Positions 10,101 through 20,064 of a stretch of 64,000 bases of DNA are shown one piece after another (position 1 is the first letter of the stretch; the number at the start of each line of letters is the position of its first letter). Where the stretch lies: positions 124,001-188,000 of the forward strand of contig SAXG01000005.1 in assembly GCA_012932865.1 (NCBI GenBank), read 5' to 3'. The notes under the pieces are model-generated. The model saw nothing but the letters and a program-made list of their open reading frames with translations, searched no databases and had not been told where the DNA came from. This DNA is from Amylostereum areolatum (taxonomy: Eukaryota > Basidiomycota > Agaricomycetes > Russulales > Stereaceae). A program made the translations under genes and the position numbers.

Positions 10101-10484
10101 ATGTCTTCTACTCTTACTTCCTCATCGCGCAACCTCTCTACCACCGACTGCACTCCTCCTACCACCCCTCCTCCCTCGCCAGTCCCATCGCGCACTCCCA
10201 CGCCCGACCCACGCGACGAAGAACTCCTTCGTCATCTCAAGCGAGTCACGGAACTCCTAAGCCGTCCGGACGTCGCTCGCGCCATGAAGAGGCCGAGAAG
10301 CCTCGACGAAGAAGCTATGCAAGAATCGAAGCGAAGATGCGGCATCCGCGGACTCTTCCAAAAGCATGGACCCCGGTTCAAGAGCCCGGATCACGCGACG
10401 ACGGCGAGGATAGGGCACCGGTTAGGGGCTACTACGATAGATAAGGAGGACCTGAAAGTAGTAGAGGCGTTGTTAAAGCGATAG
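10101..10484 (+). CDS. R1 ORF4, 127-aa hypothetical protein with nuclear-localisation-like basic patches
   Basis: ATG 10101 opens a Ser/Thr/Pro-rich N-terminus, then a helical-looking stretch (DEELLRHLKRVTELLSRPDV) and two basic clusters (MKRPRSLDEE, ESKRRCGIRG). It resembles no family I recognise. It lies in the extra 3' region of R1, in the same orientation as pol. Because the frame is intact while gag is not, it may be real, but its short length leaves open a chance ORF. Confidence 0.35.
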   Translation: MSSTLTSSSRNLSTTDCTPPTTPPPSPVPSRTPTPDPRDEELLRHLKRVTELLSRPDVARAMKRPRSLDEEAMQESKRRCGIRGLFQKHGPRFKSPDHATTARIGHRLGATTIDKEDLKVVEALLKR

Positions 10485-10557
10485 AATAGAATTCTATCGT
10501 TGAGGTCCGGGCAAGGATATAAAGAGTGAACATCAGAAAAACGACAAACCCAGAAGC

Positions 10558-10779
10558 ATGATGCAATCAGCGCAATCACCCGATCTATCGATTTTCAATA
10601 CGCCCACTCCTCGATGGCTCATTGCCGTCGTCAGCATCATCGTAGGACTTACGGTCCTCACCTTCCTCGCATCAACCATATTCCTTCTCCAATGGCGAAA
10701 GAGCGAACGACCGACAACACGTTCAAGACATCCCTCTAGAACCACTTCAATTCAGGAATCTACGAGACGTAGATTCTAG
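10558..10779 (+). CDS. R1 ORF5, 73-aa single-pass membrane peptide next to the 3' LTR
   Basis: ATG 10558 (a second ATG follows at 10561) encodes a short polar N-terminus (SAQSPDLSIFNTPTPRW), one hydrophobic segment of about 22-24 residues starting LIAVVSIIVGLTV, and a very basic tail (WRKSERPTTRSRHPS). Hydrophobic segment followed by Arg/Lys predicts N-outside, C-inside topology. The stop TAG at 10777-10779 abuts the polypurine tract. Position between pol and 3' LTR plus a transmembrane segment is what env-like ORFs of other LTR elements look like, but there is no signal peptide or surface-protein domain, so function is unknown. Confidence 0.45.
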   Translation: MMQSAQSPDLSIFNTPTPRWLIAVVSIIVGLTVLTFLASTIFLLQWRKSERPTTRSRHPSRTTSIQESTRRRF

Positions 10780-10791
10780 AGAGGGGGATAG
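10780..10791 (+). promoter_or_regulatory. R1 polypurine tract (plus-strand primer)
   Basis: AGAGGGGGATAG directly precedes the TG of the 3' LTR, the expected place and composition of the PPT. Confidence 0.8.
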
Positions 10792-11312
10792 TGTTACAAC
10801 TCGTTCAAGGTACTTCATTTCCTGTTGCCTTATTAGGAAGGACTTCGCTAAACAACGAGTTACGACTGTGCCCCAGTTCGTAACCGTTTCGACGACATAG
10901 CCACGACTGTGCCACAGTTCGTCGGCATCTCAACAACACAGCTACGACAGTGCCACTGTTCGTCGGCATCTCGACAACGTAGCCTTGACTGTGCCCCAGT
11001 CACGTCCCCGTAGATACTCGATGCGATCGTTGCTCAATGTACATATATTTACTCAACGAACGAGCTATTCCCCAGCTCGTTCTCTTTGTAAATACAGGAC
11101 TGTTCTAACTAAAGAACCTCCTCTTAAGTCTACTAAAGAGAATCCAAACTAAAGTCGATAGCTCGCCTAAGTATTCCGTGAATACTTACTGCTTCGCTTA
11201 TCGACTCTAACCTTCGCGCAACCGAGACGTCTGGATCACCTGATCCCACCTCTCACACGTAAGAGTACTGTAGCCTGAGCCGCTTGTCACGTGATAAGGA
11301 CCGTCCTTAACA
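10792..11312 (+). repeat. R1 right (3') LTR, lacking the TATA box
   Basis: Same ends as the left LTR but 27 bp containing the TATAAAA box are missing: the deletion runs between two short CTC repeats, joining ACTC to AACG near 11053. The ATG found at 1516 in the left LTR is ACG here. Confidence 0.95.
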
Positions 11313-11317
11313 GCTGC
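11313..11317. repeat. Target-site duplication of R1, right copy (GCTGC)
   Basis: Matches 1051-1055 and re-enters element A's gag frame. Confidence 0.9.
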
Positions 11318-12564
11318 CCAGTGGATCCGCACCGACCCCCAACCCCCTCTCCCCGCCGAACTTGCCAACTGCACCGAAATCGGTGGAACATGGAACATCG
11401 TCATCGGCCAAACTGGCTCTCCCATCCAACACATGAATAACGGCACCGACGATGCCTGGCTCATGGAAGTAAATGGCCAATGGGTTGCCATCCCTGCCGT
11501 GCTTGTTGCTGCCCTCAACCTGCCACCCCCCACCATCAATGTCACGGCCCCCCCCCATCACCGTCAACCCCCCTGCGGTCACTGTTAGTGCCCCAGCCGC
11601 CGCCGCCGCCAGACCCCCCCGAAAGAAAGTCCACGCGAAAACTCCTGAAGGCTTCTCTGGGAAACGAGAGGACTTCAATGACTGGATGCGGTCGTGCGAG
11701 GAATACATGCGAGCCGCTGAGGATGACCTCGTGACGGACAAGGACAAAGTCCTCTTCATTCTCACTTACATGACGGGGGAGGCAGCACGCACCTGGAAGG
11801 CCGAGTATGAGGATGCACACTTGGCCAATGGAGCCATGGTCGCCTGGGTGGACTTCCACAAAGCACTCAAAGGGGCCTTCACCGACGTCAATGAGCAGCA
11901 CCGTGCCGCAGTCGAACTGGACGGGTTCAAACAGACGAAGGGTACCACTGCCCATGAATACTTTGCCAAGTTCGAGCAACTCGCAAGGAAGGCAGGATAC
12001 TCCACGGCGCAGGACCCTATCCACCTCATGCAGCTGCTCAAACACAACGTCTACTATCGGACCATCGACTCCATCTACGACAGCGGTCACGTTCCTCAGA
12101 AATATGAGGACCTCAAAGAGCGCATCATCCTGATCGACGGTCTGCGACAGGAGCGGGAGGACCTTAAGACCCAGCGCAGTGGACCCGTGCAGAACCAAAA
12201 ACCCAAAGGACAAGGATCGTCCAATGGGCAACAAGGGGGGCAGGTCCCATGGCGCCGCGATGGAACCGGCACGGTGCACGGTGGCAAAGGTCAGCCGATG
12301 GACGTCAACCGTGTCGACATCAAGGGGCGATGCTTCCGCTGCGGACAGAATGGCCACCAGGTGCGGGACTGCAGGGTGGACGTAAAGAACATCCGAGACA
12401 TGTGGGGGAGGGACCGGTACACGGAACCACCAAAGCGGGAGGCTCGAGCACAGACGTTCGAGACACCCACTGCCTGGGCTAGGAGCCTGTCGGCCGAAGA
12501 TCGGAAAAGCGTGATGGACGCGCTTCAAGCTCAGCCGAAGGGGGAGAAGAAGGAGGGTTTTTGA
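11313..12564 (+). pseudogene. Gag of element A, C-terminal part with CCHC zinc knuckle
   Basis: After R1 the A gag frame resumes (QWIRTDPQPPLPAELANC), but a run of eight C near 11550 shifts it by one base; downstream coding continues in the frame of 11473-12564. The capsid-like region has KTPEGFSGKREDFNDWMRSC, YMTGEAARTWKAEYED and EYFAKFEQLARKAGY (retrotransposon gag family). The knuckle CFRCGQNGHQVRDC is at 12331-12372 and the frame ends GEKKEGF-stop. The poly-C indel could be a sequencing error or real decay; together with the TAA at 739 and the R1 insertion this copy is dead. Confidence 0.85.
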
Positions 12565-12790
12565 GGGGGCTGACGATGTACACGGCATCTGAAGCCCAAG
12601 TTTCTGTTTCTCGCTCGTCTGGTTTTGTTGCGCCTCGGTGGCCTGGTTCTCGTTTACATATGCGCATTGTTGATTCGGACTGTACTACTACAGGGGATAT
12701 CCCCATTATGACTTCTCTTACGGACTCTATCGGTACGGGCACGCGTCCCGTTGTTATTTTAGATACTCAGGCTTCAATTTGTGAGCCTTC

Positions 12791-12867
12791 GGCTTTGGAT
12801 ATGGCATTGGTTTCGGCCTCAGTTTTGGATACGGCTTTGGATACGGACTCGGTTTTGGATATGGACC
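12791..12867 (+). repeat. Gly/Phe/Tyr-coding degenerate minisatellite between gag and pol of A
   Basis: Repeats of a GGNTTTGGATAYGG-like unit read GFGYGIGFGLSFGYG in the protease frame, just after an in-frame TGA. It may be the linker at the start of pol or a non-coding expansion. Confidence 0.5.
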
Positions 12868-12889
12868 CTGTGAAGTCAGGGACAACGCC

Positions 12890-15800
12890 GTGCGATGGAA
12901 GGGGCACGGCGCCCAAATCATGTTATATGGCACCTGGAACGGCTCAATGGACGCTTCGTCGCTTAAGGGAAGACAAACCCGAAAGTGCGATTCAATCCTT
13001 CGCATCTGGACACACCACCAACGCCGTGACGAGGCTACTTATGAAGCCATCAAAGAGATAACTGGCACGGGAGATGAGTTAGCATGTCAAGCCCTACTAG
13101 AGCTTGCCACTCCTATGCAGTTCATACGCTCCTCCAGCGCCAAGGAACAAACGGTCATTCCCACACAACTGGTGGTAGATTCCAAGCGCATTGTCAAAGC
13201 TCTCGCACTCCTGGACAGTGGTTGCACTGGCTCGTGTATCAACACGAAGTTCGTGCAGGAAAATCACATCCCCACGCGACGGACTGCTTGCCCAATCCCA
13301 GTACGAAATGCAGACGGCACTCTCAACGCAGGAGGTCCCATCACGGAATATGTCACACTTTGTCTAAATATTCAAGACCATGAAGAAAACATTGACCTGG
13401 CGGTCTCCAACCTAGGAGATACGGACCTTTTATTGGACATGAGTGGCTAAAGAAGCACAACCCTCGCATCGACTGGAAATCCGGGTCAATTGAATTCGAC
13501 CGATGCCCTATCAGCTGCTCTCGTCCCCCTCCCCTCCTCAATATCGATGATGATGAAGAAGAGGAGGAAGAGCCAGTCCACATGGAAAAGGACGAGCAGC
13601 TGTTTGCTTTCGACTGGGATGGTTACAAAGCGACATACCACATCTGGACCCATGCATCAGACATTGCAATTGAAGAGCACGCTAAGAAAAAGGAACAGAC
13701 CTTCTCTGAGCGAGTCCCAACAGCGTACCACGAATTCAAGGACATCTTTGACAAAGACGACTTCGACAAGCTCCCTGAGCGACGCCCATGGGACCACGCC
13801 ATTGAGCTCACTCCTAACTTCAAACCGGTCGATTGCAAAGTTTACCCCCTCACATTGGATGAGCAGAAGCAACTGGACGCCTTTTTGGAAGAGAACCTGA
13901 GATCTGGCCGGATCCAACCGTCCAAATCACCCATGGCCTCCCCATTCTTCTTCATCAAGAAAAAAGACGGCTCGCTACGTCCTGTGCAGGACTATCGAAA
14001 GCTCAATGAGATGACGATAAAGAACCGTTACCCGCTCCCGCTCATCCAAGAGTTAGTTGACAAGCTTAAGGGAGCACGGCACTTTACCAAGCTCGATGTC
14101 CGATGGGGGTACAACAATGTTCGGATTAAAGAAGGGGACGAAGTGGAAAGCCGCATTCCGCACGAACAAAGGTCTCTACGAGCCTACGGTCATGTTCTTT
14201 GGACTCACCAACTCCCCGTCTACGTTCCAAGCCATGATGAACGACCTGTTCAAAGACTTGATCCACCAAGGAGTTGTGGTCGTCTATTTGGACGACATCC
14301 TCATCTTCACGCATACGCTAGAAGAACATCGTCGGATAGTCAAGGAGGTCCTCCAGATCCTGCGGGGGAACAAACTCTACCTGAAGCCAGAAAAGTGCGA
14401 GTTTGAGAAGGCAGAAATCGAATACCTGGGCATGATTGTTGGCGGAGGAAGGGTTCGCATGGATCCAGCAAAGGTCGCGGCAATCACCAATTGGCCAGCC
14501 CCCAAAACGAAGAAACAACTTCAATCGTTTTTGGGCTTTTGCAACTTCTACCGTCGCTTTATCAAGGACTTCAGCGGCATTGCTCACCCAATGACTAAAC
14601 TCACTGGGAAGACGGAATGGGTCTGGGACACTCCACAGCAGGAGGCTTTTGAGGAACTCAAGCGACGTATAACATCGCAGCCAGTTCTAGCAATCCCTAC
14701 AGACGATGGGCAGTTCCGTGTCGAGGCGGACTCCTCTGACTATGCCACGGGCGCGGTACTTTCGCAACAACAGGACAATGGCAAATGGCACCCGGTCGCC
14801 TTCCTCTCAAAGTCCCTCAGCGAAGCTGAGAGGAACTATGAGATTTATGACAAGGAATTACTGGCTATCATGACGGCGCTAGAGGAATGGAGACAATACC
14901 TCATGGGGGCACGACAGGAGTTTGAAATCTGGTCGGATCATCGCAATCTCACGTACTTCCGCAAGGCGCAGAAGCTAAATCGGAGACAAGCACGATGGTT
15001 AACGGAGCTACAAGAGTATCATTGTACGCTACTCCACAAGCCGGGCAAAACAATGGGTAAACCCGATGCTATTTCCCGACTAGCGGGCCTTGAGAAGGGG
15101 GAGAAAGACAATGAAAACATCGTCCTCCTGAAACCAGAACTCTTTCGCACCCTCAACCATGCAGGAATTATAACCAATGGACCTGACAATGTCTTCATTG
15201 AGCGGATTCAGGAGGCTACCTTACTCCGAGACCATGCAGTAGAACGCGCCTTAGCACTCAAAGTGAAGGGATGGCTGGAACACGCAGATGGAACGGTCAC
15301 CTGGCAACACAGACTCTATGTCCCAAGAGACAAAGGACTCCGTGCAGACATCATCCAAGCTCATCATGACGGCCCGCTTGTCGGTCATCCAGGACGATAC
15401 AAGACCCATGAGCTCATCACGCGCAACTACTGGTGGCCTGCCATTAGAGACGATGTCCGGAAATATGTTGAAGGATGTGAGACCTGCCAACGTACCAAGA
15501 TTAGACATGATCGCATTGCCGCTCCACTCCACCCACACGACCCGCCACAAGCGCCTTGGGAGCATGTATCCATCGACTTTGTCATGCCTCTCCCAGTCTC
15601 GGATGGAAAAGACGCCATCTGCAATGTGAACTGCATGGGTACCAAGCAGGTTGTATTCTGGGCCACGACCAAAGACCTAACAGAGGACGAACTCGCCTTC
15701 GAGTACCTACGCGAGGTGGTCCCCCATCATGGAATTCCTAGAAAGATCGTCAGCGACCGTGGCAGCATGTTTGTCTCCAAATTCACCACGGCATTGTTCC

Positions 15801-16534
15801 AACTGTTAGGCATTGAAGGGAACCCGTCCACGGCGTATCACCCTCAGACGGACGGACAGACCGAACGCTCCAACATGACCATGGAAAACTACCTCCGCAT
15901 CTTCGTCAATCAACGACAGGACAATTGGACACGTTACCTCCCACTTGCCATGACTGCGCTCAACAACATGGTCCATAGTTCAATTGGGATGTCTCCCAAC
16001 TTTGCCAACTATGGTCGGGAACTCTACCTGGGGACAAACCCTCGACGTGAGACAGACAACCCATCAGCGAACGAGTTTGCACAACGCATGCGAGACATCT
16101 ATGAGGAAGCCCGCTCTGCGCTAAAGGCAGCACAGGACGATCAAAAGCGCTTTTACGATCGCAAGAAGGACGAACCAATAGATTACAAAATTGGCGACTT
16201 CGTCTGGCTGGAAGCCAAGACCAGAGATGGCCAAACTGTAATCAAAACGGCACGTCCTATGCAAAAGCTAGATGACAAGCGCTTTGGTCCTTTCGAAATC
16301 CTGGAGAAAGTCGAAGCATCAGCTTACAAGCTTCGCCTCCCTACATCCTGGTCACGAAAACATCCGGTCTTCAACGAGTCCCTCCTATCTCCACACAACG
16401 GTCCCGCCTTTGACAATCAGAAAGCACCTACACCTCCACCGCCAGAGTTAGTCCAAGGAGAGGAAGTCTATGAGGTCGAAAAGATTATAGACTCCAAGAA
16501 GGTTGGTCGCGGCTTCAAGTACCTCGTCAAATAG
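12890..16534 (+). pseudogene. Element A pol: protease, RT, RNase H, integrase, with two frameshifts and a stop in the chromodomain
   Basis: The protease part reads ALLDSGCTGSCINTKF (active-site DSG). A one-base loss near 13434 breaks [13 protein letters not shown]; the frame of 13582 then carries [30 protein letters not shown] and [15 protein letters not shown] one-base gain near 14140 shifts to the frame ending at 16534, which holds [12 protein letters not shown] (catalytic YLDD near 14285), RNase H (ADSSDYATGAVLSQ, IWSDHRNLTYF), HHCC (HHDGPLVGHPGR ... CETCQRTK) and the integrase triad (SIDF, SDRGSMF, TERSN; 35-residue D-E spacing). The chromodomain is interrupted: YLVK-TAG-KGYP, where the codon should be Trp. 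The frame continues past TAG to 16735. Copy B carries the same stop. Confidence 0.9.
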
Positions 16535-16735
16535 AAAGGCTACCCAGACAATGACAATACTTGGGAGCCTCTCACCAATCTCCAGAATGCCAAGAAACGC
16601 ATTGACGACTTCCACCGTGAACATCCGGGTGCCCCGAAACCTGCACACCTTAATCGTTGGGAACTCCTGTCGGAGGAAGAAACTGGATCTGATTACGACG
16701 AGGACGTCGAATCTAAGGAAGGGGTGATGTCATGA
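16535..16735 (+). pseudogene. Chromodomain remainder of element A after the TAG stop
   Basis: The frame after TAG 16532-16534 encodes KGYPDNDNTWEPLTNLQNA, a second half of a chromodomain, then an acidic tail (EEETGSDYDEDVESKEG), ending at TGA 16733-16735 inside the 3' LTR. It would be made only by stop readthrough. R1 has Trp at the equivalent position. Confidence 0.75.
16715..16724 (+). promoter_or_regulatory. Element A polypurine tract
   Basis: AAGGAAGGGG directly precedes the TG start of A's 3' LTR. Confidence 0.75.
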
Positions 16736-17185
16736 ACGATCTATAATTTTCTTTTTACTTTACATCGGTTACACGCTTTAGGACTTATCGACTTATCACC
16801 GGTCCGGCTCCACCTTGGCCCGGACCCGGCTCATCTATATCCCGCCCGGACCCACGTGACTCATCTCGGTCCGGGTCTGACTCCTTTCTCTTGACTCATG
16901 CTGTACGATACTGACTCATGCTGTGCTCTTTTACATACGACTGCTTACTTATACTTGGTCTGCTTACTGATCGCCGTGTATTGGTTGCTTACCTAAGTCT
17001 CTCTCCTCTTGTGTATATAAGGCTCGCTCTCGCTGTACATATTCCTTATCTCGAGCTAGTCAATTCTACCGACTTTGCTTGCTTTCCCTCGTCTGTCGCC
17101 GTGTCTGATCGGCTCCCCTCTGTCGTCCTCATCTTCTAGTCAGCTGTGTCGTAACTTGGTGCTGTCGCACTAGTCGTTGCTGACA
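16725..17185 (+). repeat. Element A 3' LTR (461 bp)
   Basis: It runs TGATGTCATGAACG to CGTTGCTGACA and contains a TATATAAGG box near 17015. It is identical to B's LTR except one base (CG here at 16789-16790, CA in B). GTTTG (17186-17190) would be the right target duplication, but A's 5' LTR is outside the window so this cannot be checked. Confidence 0.92.
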
Positions 17186-17422
17186 GTTTGTCCTTGTTTG
17201 GGCTCTTATCCTCATGTATATAAGGGCTCACTAATCTATGAGGAGGGGTCATCTCGACCTTTTCTATTCTCCGGCTACCTGGGGGATCTTCCCTAAGTAC
17301 TGCAGGGGTAGATCTATACCTTCGTTTTACCTAGTTCATACCTCGCCCTATCCTCGTCTCTCCTCGCCTTGTACCTCGTCGCGACGTCCTGAACCTGCAT
17401 CGCAGGTAGACCGTTGCTGACA
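17186..17422 (+). repeat. Tail of an older, diverged LTR related to A's LTR
   Basis: Shortly after A's LTR comes GTATATAAGGGCTCA, like the TATA region of A's LTR (GTATATAAGGCTCG). The stretch ends ACCGTTGCTGACA, the same terminus as A's LTR. The rest is diverged. A therefore seems to have inserted into an older family member. Confidence 0.55.
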
Positions 17423-17535
17423 TTAGTCTGCTGCGAGGTGAGGATATAGTATTCTTTGGGACCGTAGTCTCGAAAAACGCCTGGGGGGAGGTTCGGAGTG
17501 GGGGGACGAGGGGCTGTGGAGGACGTGATGATGGT

Positions 17536-18090
17536 CTAGAAGAAGTCCGCCGCGATGGGGCGACGGCTGAGGAGTTTCTTGGTGAGATAGCCGGCTTTTA
17601 CTGCCTGGCGGATCTTATGTTCGTGGTGGCGGCGACGAAGGGTCTTACCCTTGATGGTGGGATGGAGGACTGGTGGCGGGGTGGATTCGGGGGTCCGGCG
17701 GTTAAACTGGGAGACGGAGGTGAAACTGGTTTGGAGGATCGGGTTGGGGGCGTCCTGGATGAGGTATGTGTGGTAGGTGGGGGCGTGGAGGGTGAATTCA
17801 AGGCGTTCGAGGTCTACGTTGATGCACGTAGTGATCCAGACGTATAGGGCGAGGACGACAGTACCGTGATCCTTGTGCCACCTCCACTCGAAGATGCGGA
17901 AGTTGAGGCCGTGCGCGGTCCAGGGATCTTTCTTGCAGAGGTTCTGTACGGGGACGAGGCAGTTGACGGTGACGGCGTCGGACCAAGGGTAGGGGAGTGG
18001 TGCGTCGTCGCGGGGGGTGATTGGCTTTCCGTTGAACGGGAGGAAAACCGGTGCGTTCGGGAGGTCCGTGGTGGGAGTTTTTAACGTCAT
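17536..18090 (-). CDS. Hypothetical protein, 184 aa, function unknown
   Basis: The minus-strand frame extends upstream to about 18330, but a TATATAAGG box lies at about 18313-18321 on this strand, so I take the first ATG after it (18090, MTLKTPTTDL). The protein has no signal peptide, a middle part with aromatic residues (NFRIFEWRWHKDHG, LYVWITTCINVDLE), and a basic C-terminus (KGKTLRRRHHEHKIRQ). I do not recognise the family. It sits in the spacer between the inverted A and B arms. Single exon as read. Confidence 0.45.
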   Translation of the reverse strand: MTLKTPTTDLPNAPVFLPFNGKPITPRDDAPLPYPWSDAVTVNCLVPVQNLCKKDPWTAHGLNFRIFEWRWHKDHGTVVLALYVWITTCINVDLERLEFTLHAPTYHTYLIQDAPNPILQTSFTSVSQFNRRTPESTPPPVLHPTIKGKTLRRRHHEHKIRQAVKAGYLTKKLLSRRPIAADFF

Positions 18091-19107
18091 AGAGACGGCA
18101 GAGGTAGATGGAGAGAGGGGTGCGAGGTAGGCGTAGGGGTAGACTGTCCAGGTGTCAGAAACGCAGTTTATGAGACCGATGAACCGCCTAAGTCGCGACA
18201 ATGGGAGGAGCGAGAAGAAAATAGATTCGAGAGTGCCGGGGTCTAGGGTAGTGCAACGTGCGCTACAGTACCGTATGACGAGATGGACAGTCTGAGGAAA
18301 AGGGAAAAGGGATACTGTCCTTATATACAAGTGGGAACGATGGTGCGATGCGATGCGATAGTGGTGCGAGCGGGGGGAACAATAAGAAAGGAGTCATGGG
18401 GAGGAGGACGGGAGTCCGGAGCAATGATGTCATAGATAAGGATGCGGAACACTGTTCGGAAGTCCGGGCAATGATGTCGTTGGAGCATGTGATGCGAAGG
18501 AAAGTCATGTGCCGTGACGCGTCGCGTGTACAAGGTCTGCAAACGAAGAAAGAAATGGAGCGATCCGTGACAGCCTGTGTCTTGTCTCGAATCTCGCTGA
18601 GAAGGGGAACCGATCTGGGGGAAGCTTCAGACATGGGACAGCGGAGCGTGACTAGTTTGAGAGGGAGGAGAATATGTCGAGTGAAGGAAGACGAGGACGC
18701 GTCGACGTGTCAAGCAGGTGACCGAGACCGAGAATTTCCAGAAACCTCCGGTCCTCCCGGTGCCAGCGGCGGTGGCTGCTGGGTGGCAGCTGCACAAATG
18801 GGTCGGTGGCGCCGCGGTGGCTGTTGTTTACCGATGTTTTGTGCCAGCCGTCTCTGGGAGGTTCGCGTTCAAAACTTCAAAAATCCAAACAGGCTCAAAA
18901 GGGAAAGTAATCATATGATTTAATAGGCACATGACCAGTACACGTGATATATACATCATCTTATCCCCCTCCACCCTCATAGTTCAGAGCGAACCTCCCA
19001 GAGACGGTGGGTAGGAGCCTGCGACGGATGTCTCTTTTCCCCTCGGTTTTCAGGACTCCGCGACTGGCGAGCTTGACACTCTTTCACTTTACCCAGAAAC
19101 CTAGAAA
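18091..19107. other. Intergenic region between the divergent genes at 17536 and 19108
   Basis: It holds the TATA box of the minus-strand gene, the 160-bp hairpin element, and an ATCACGTG-type site (CACGTGAT at 18941) 167 bp upstream of the secreted-protein ATG. A plus-strand frame from 18348 is open but looks non-coding. Confidence 0.5.
18848..19007. mobile_element. 160-bp element with perfect 19-bp terminal inverted repeats (MITE-like)
   Basis: CCGTCTCTGGGAGGTTCGC at 18848-18866 is repeated as its exact reverse complement at 18989-19007. No clear target duplication flanks it, so a MITE is one reading; a hairpin regulatory element is another. Confidence 0.5.
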
Positions 19108-19413
19108 ATGACCTTTCTGCGTCTTACCCTCCTAGCCCTTCCTTTTCTCTATTGTACGCCCTCCTGTAGCTGTCTTCTAGCTTTCCAATCTAACAATATC
19201 TCATGATAGATGTACGCGCCGACGTCTCTCTCTACATCCCCGGGTTCGACCCCCAGCCCCTCAGCGCCGCCGACCTCGGCGTAGACTCCGCGGGACGCAC
19301 GACCTGGGAGATCGTCACGGGCGTTCAGACGGACAAGGCCCCCGGCGTATCCCCCAAGAACTCCGATCCTAATGCGTACGGATGGAGGGGAAATTTGGAG
19401 GCAAGGTCCGATC
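19108..19413 (+). pseudogene. 5' end of a secreted-protein gene, cut off by retroelement B
   Basis: Exon 1 (19108-19153) encodes a signal peptide, MTFLRLTLLALPFLYYVRA. An intron (19154-19209, GTACGC...GATAG) is followed by exon 2 reading DVSLYIPGFDPQPLSA and GRTTWEI. The start is supported by the hydrophobic leader and by splicing in phase. A small secreted or cell-surface protein is likely; I recall similar LYIPGFDPQ proteins in mushrooms but cannot name the family. B's LTR begins at 19414 and removes the rest of the gene; translation would run a few residues into the LTR. Confidence 0.6.
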
Positions 19414-19874
19414 TGTCAGCAACGACTAGTGCGACAGCACCAAGTTACGACACAGCTGACTAGAAGATGAGGACGACAGAGGGGAGCCGATCAGACACGG
19501 CGACAGACGAGGGAAAGCAAGCAAAGTCGGTAGAATTGACTAGCTCGAGATAAGGAATATGTACAGCGAGAGCGAGCCTTATATACACAAGAGGAGAGAG
19601 ACTTAGGTAAGCAACCAATACACGGCGATCAGTAAGCAGACCAAGTATAAGTAAGCAGTCGTATGTAAAAGAGCACAGCATGAGTCAGTATCGTACAGCA
19701 TGAGTCAAGAGAAAGGAGTCAGACCCGGACCGAGATGAGTCACGTGGGTCCGGGCGGGATATAGATGAGCCGGGTCCGGGCCAAGGTGGAGCCGGACCGG
19801 TGATAAGTTGATAAGTCCTAAAGCGTGTAACCGATGTAAAGTAAAAAGAAAATTATAGATCGTTCATGACATCA
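19414..19874 (-). repeat. LTR of copy B (461 bp)
   Basis: Reverse complement of TGATGTCATGAAC...GTTGCTGACA, same length as A's LTR with one change at 19809 (CpG to CpA on the element strand). Confidence 0.93.
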
Positions 19875-20064
19875 CCCCTTCCTTAGATTCGACGTCCTCG
19901 TCGTAATCAGATCCAGTTTCTTCCTCCGACAGGAGTTCCCAACGATTAAGGTGTGCAGGTTTCGGGGCACCCGGATGTTCACGGTGGAAGTCGTCAATGC
20001 GTTTCTTGGCATTCTGGAGATTGGTGAGAGGCTCCCAAGTATTGTCATTGTCTGGGTAGCCTTT

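Larger units (their letters stand above)
1056..11312 (+). mobile_element. Ty3/gypsy chromovirus-type LTR retrotransposon R1, full length, 10.26 kb
   Basis: Both ends are TG...CA and the LTRs are near-identical (546 and 521 bp), flanked by GCTGC. Inside, in order, are gag (CCHC knuckle), protease, RT-RNase H-integrase-chromodomain pol, and then 3.1 kb of further ORFs before a polypurine tract. The domain order identifies Ty3/gypsy (Metaviridae-type); the C-terminal chromodomain identifies a chromovirus. Typical members are 5-7 kb, so the extra 3' region is unusual. Gag and protease carry frameshifts but pol is open for 1077 codons. I could not assign a primer-binding site with confidence: a TTTGGCGC stretch lies near 1640, not next to the LTR. 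Confidence 0.93.

Noticed and set aside
11542..12588. 348-codon minus-strand ORF over element A gag
   Set aside because: It is a mirror of the GC-rich gag frame; the plus strand carries a real zinc knuckle and capsid motifs.
17186..17190. GTTTG as A's target-site duplication
   Set aside because: Cannot be tested because A's 5' LTR is outside the window.
18348..18923. 191-codon plus-strand ORF upstream of the hairpin element
   Set aside because: Low-complexity, no start context and it overlaps the promoter of the minus-strand gene.
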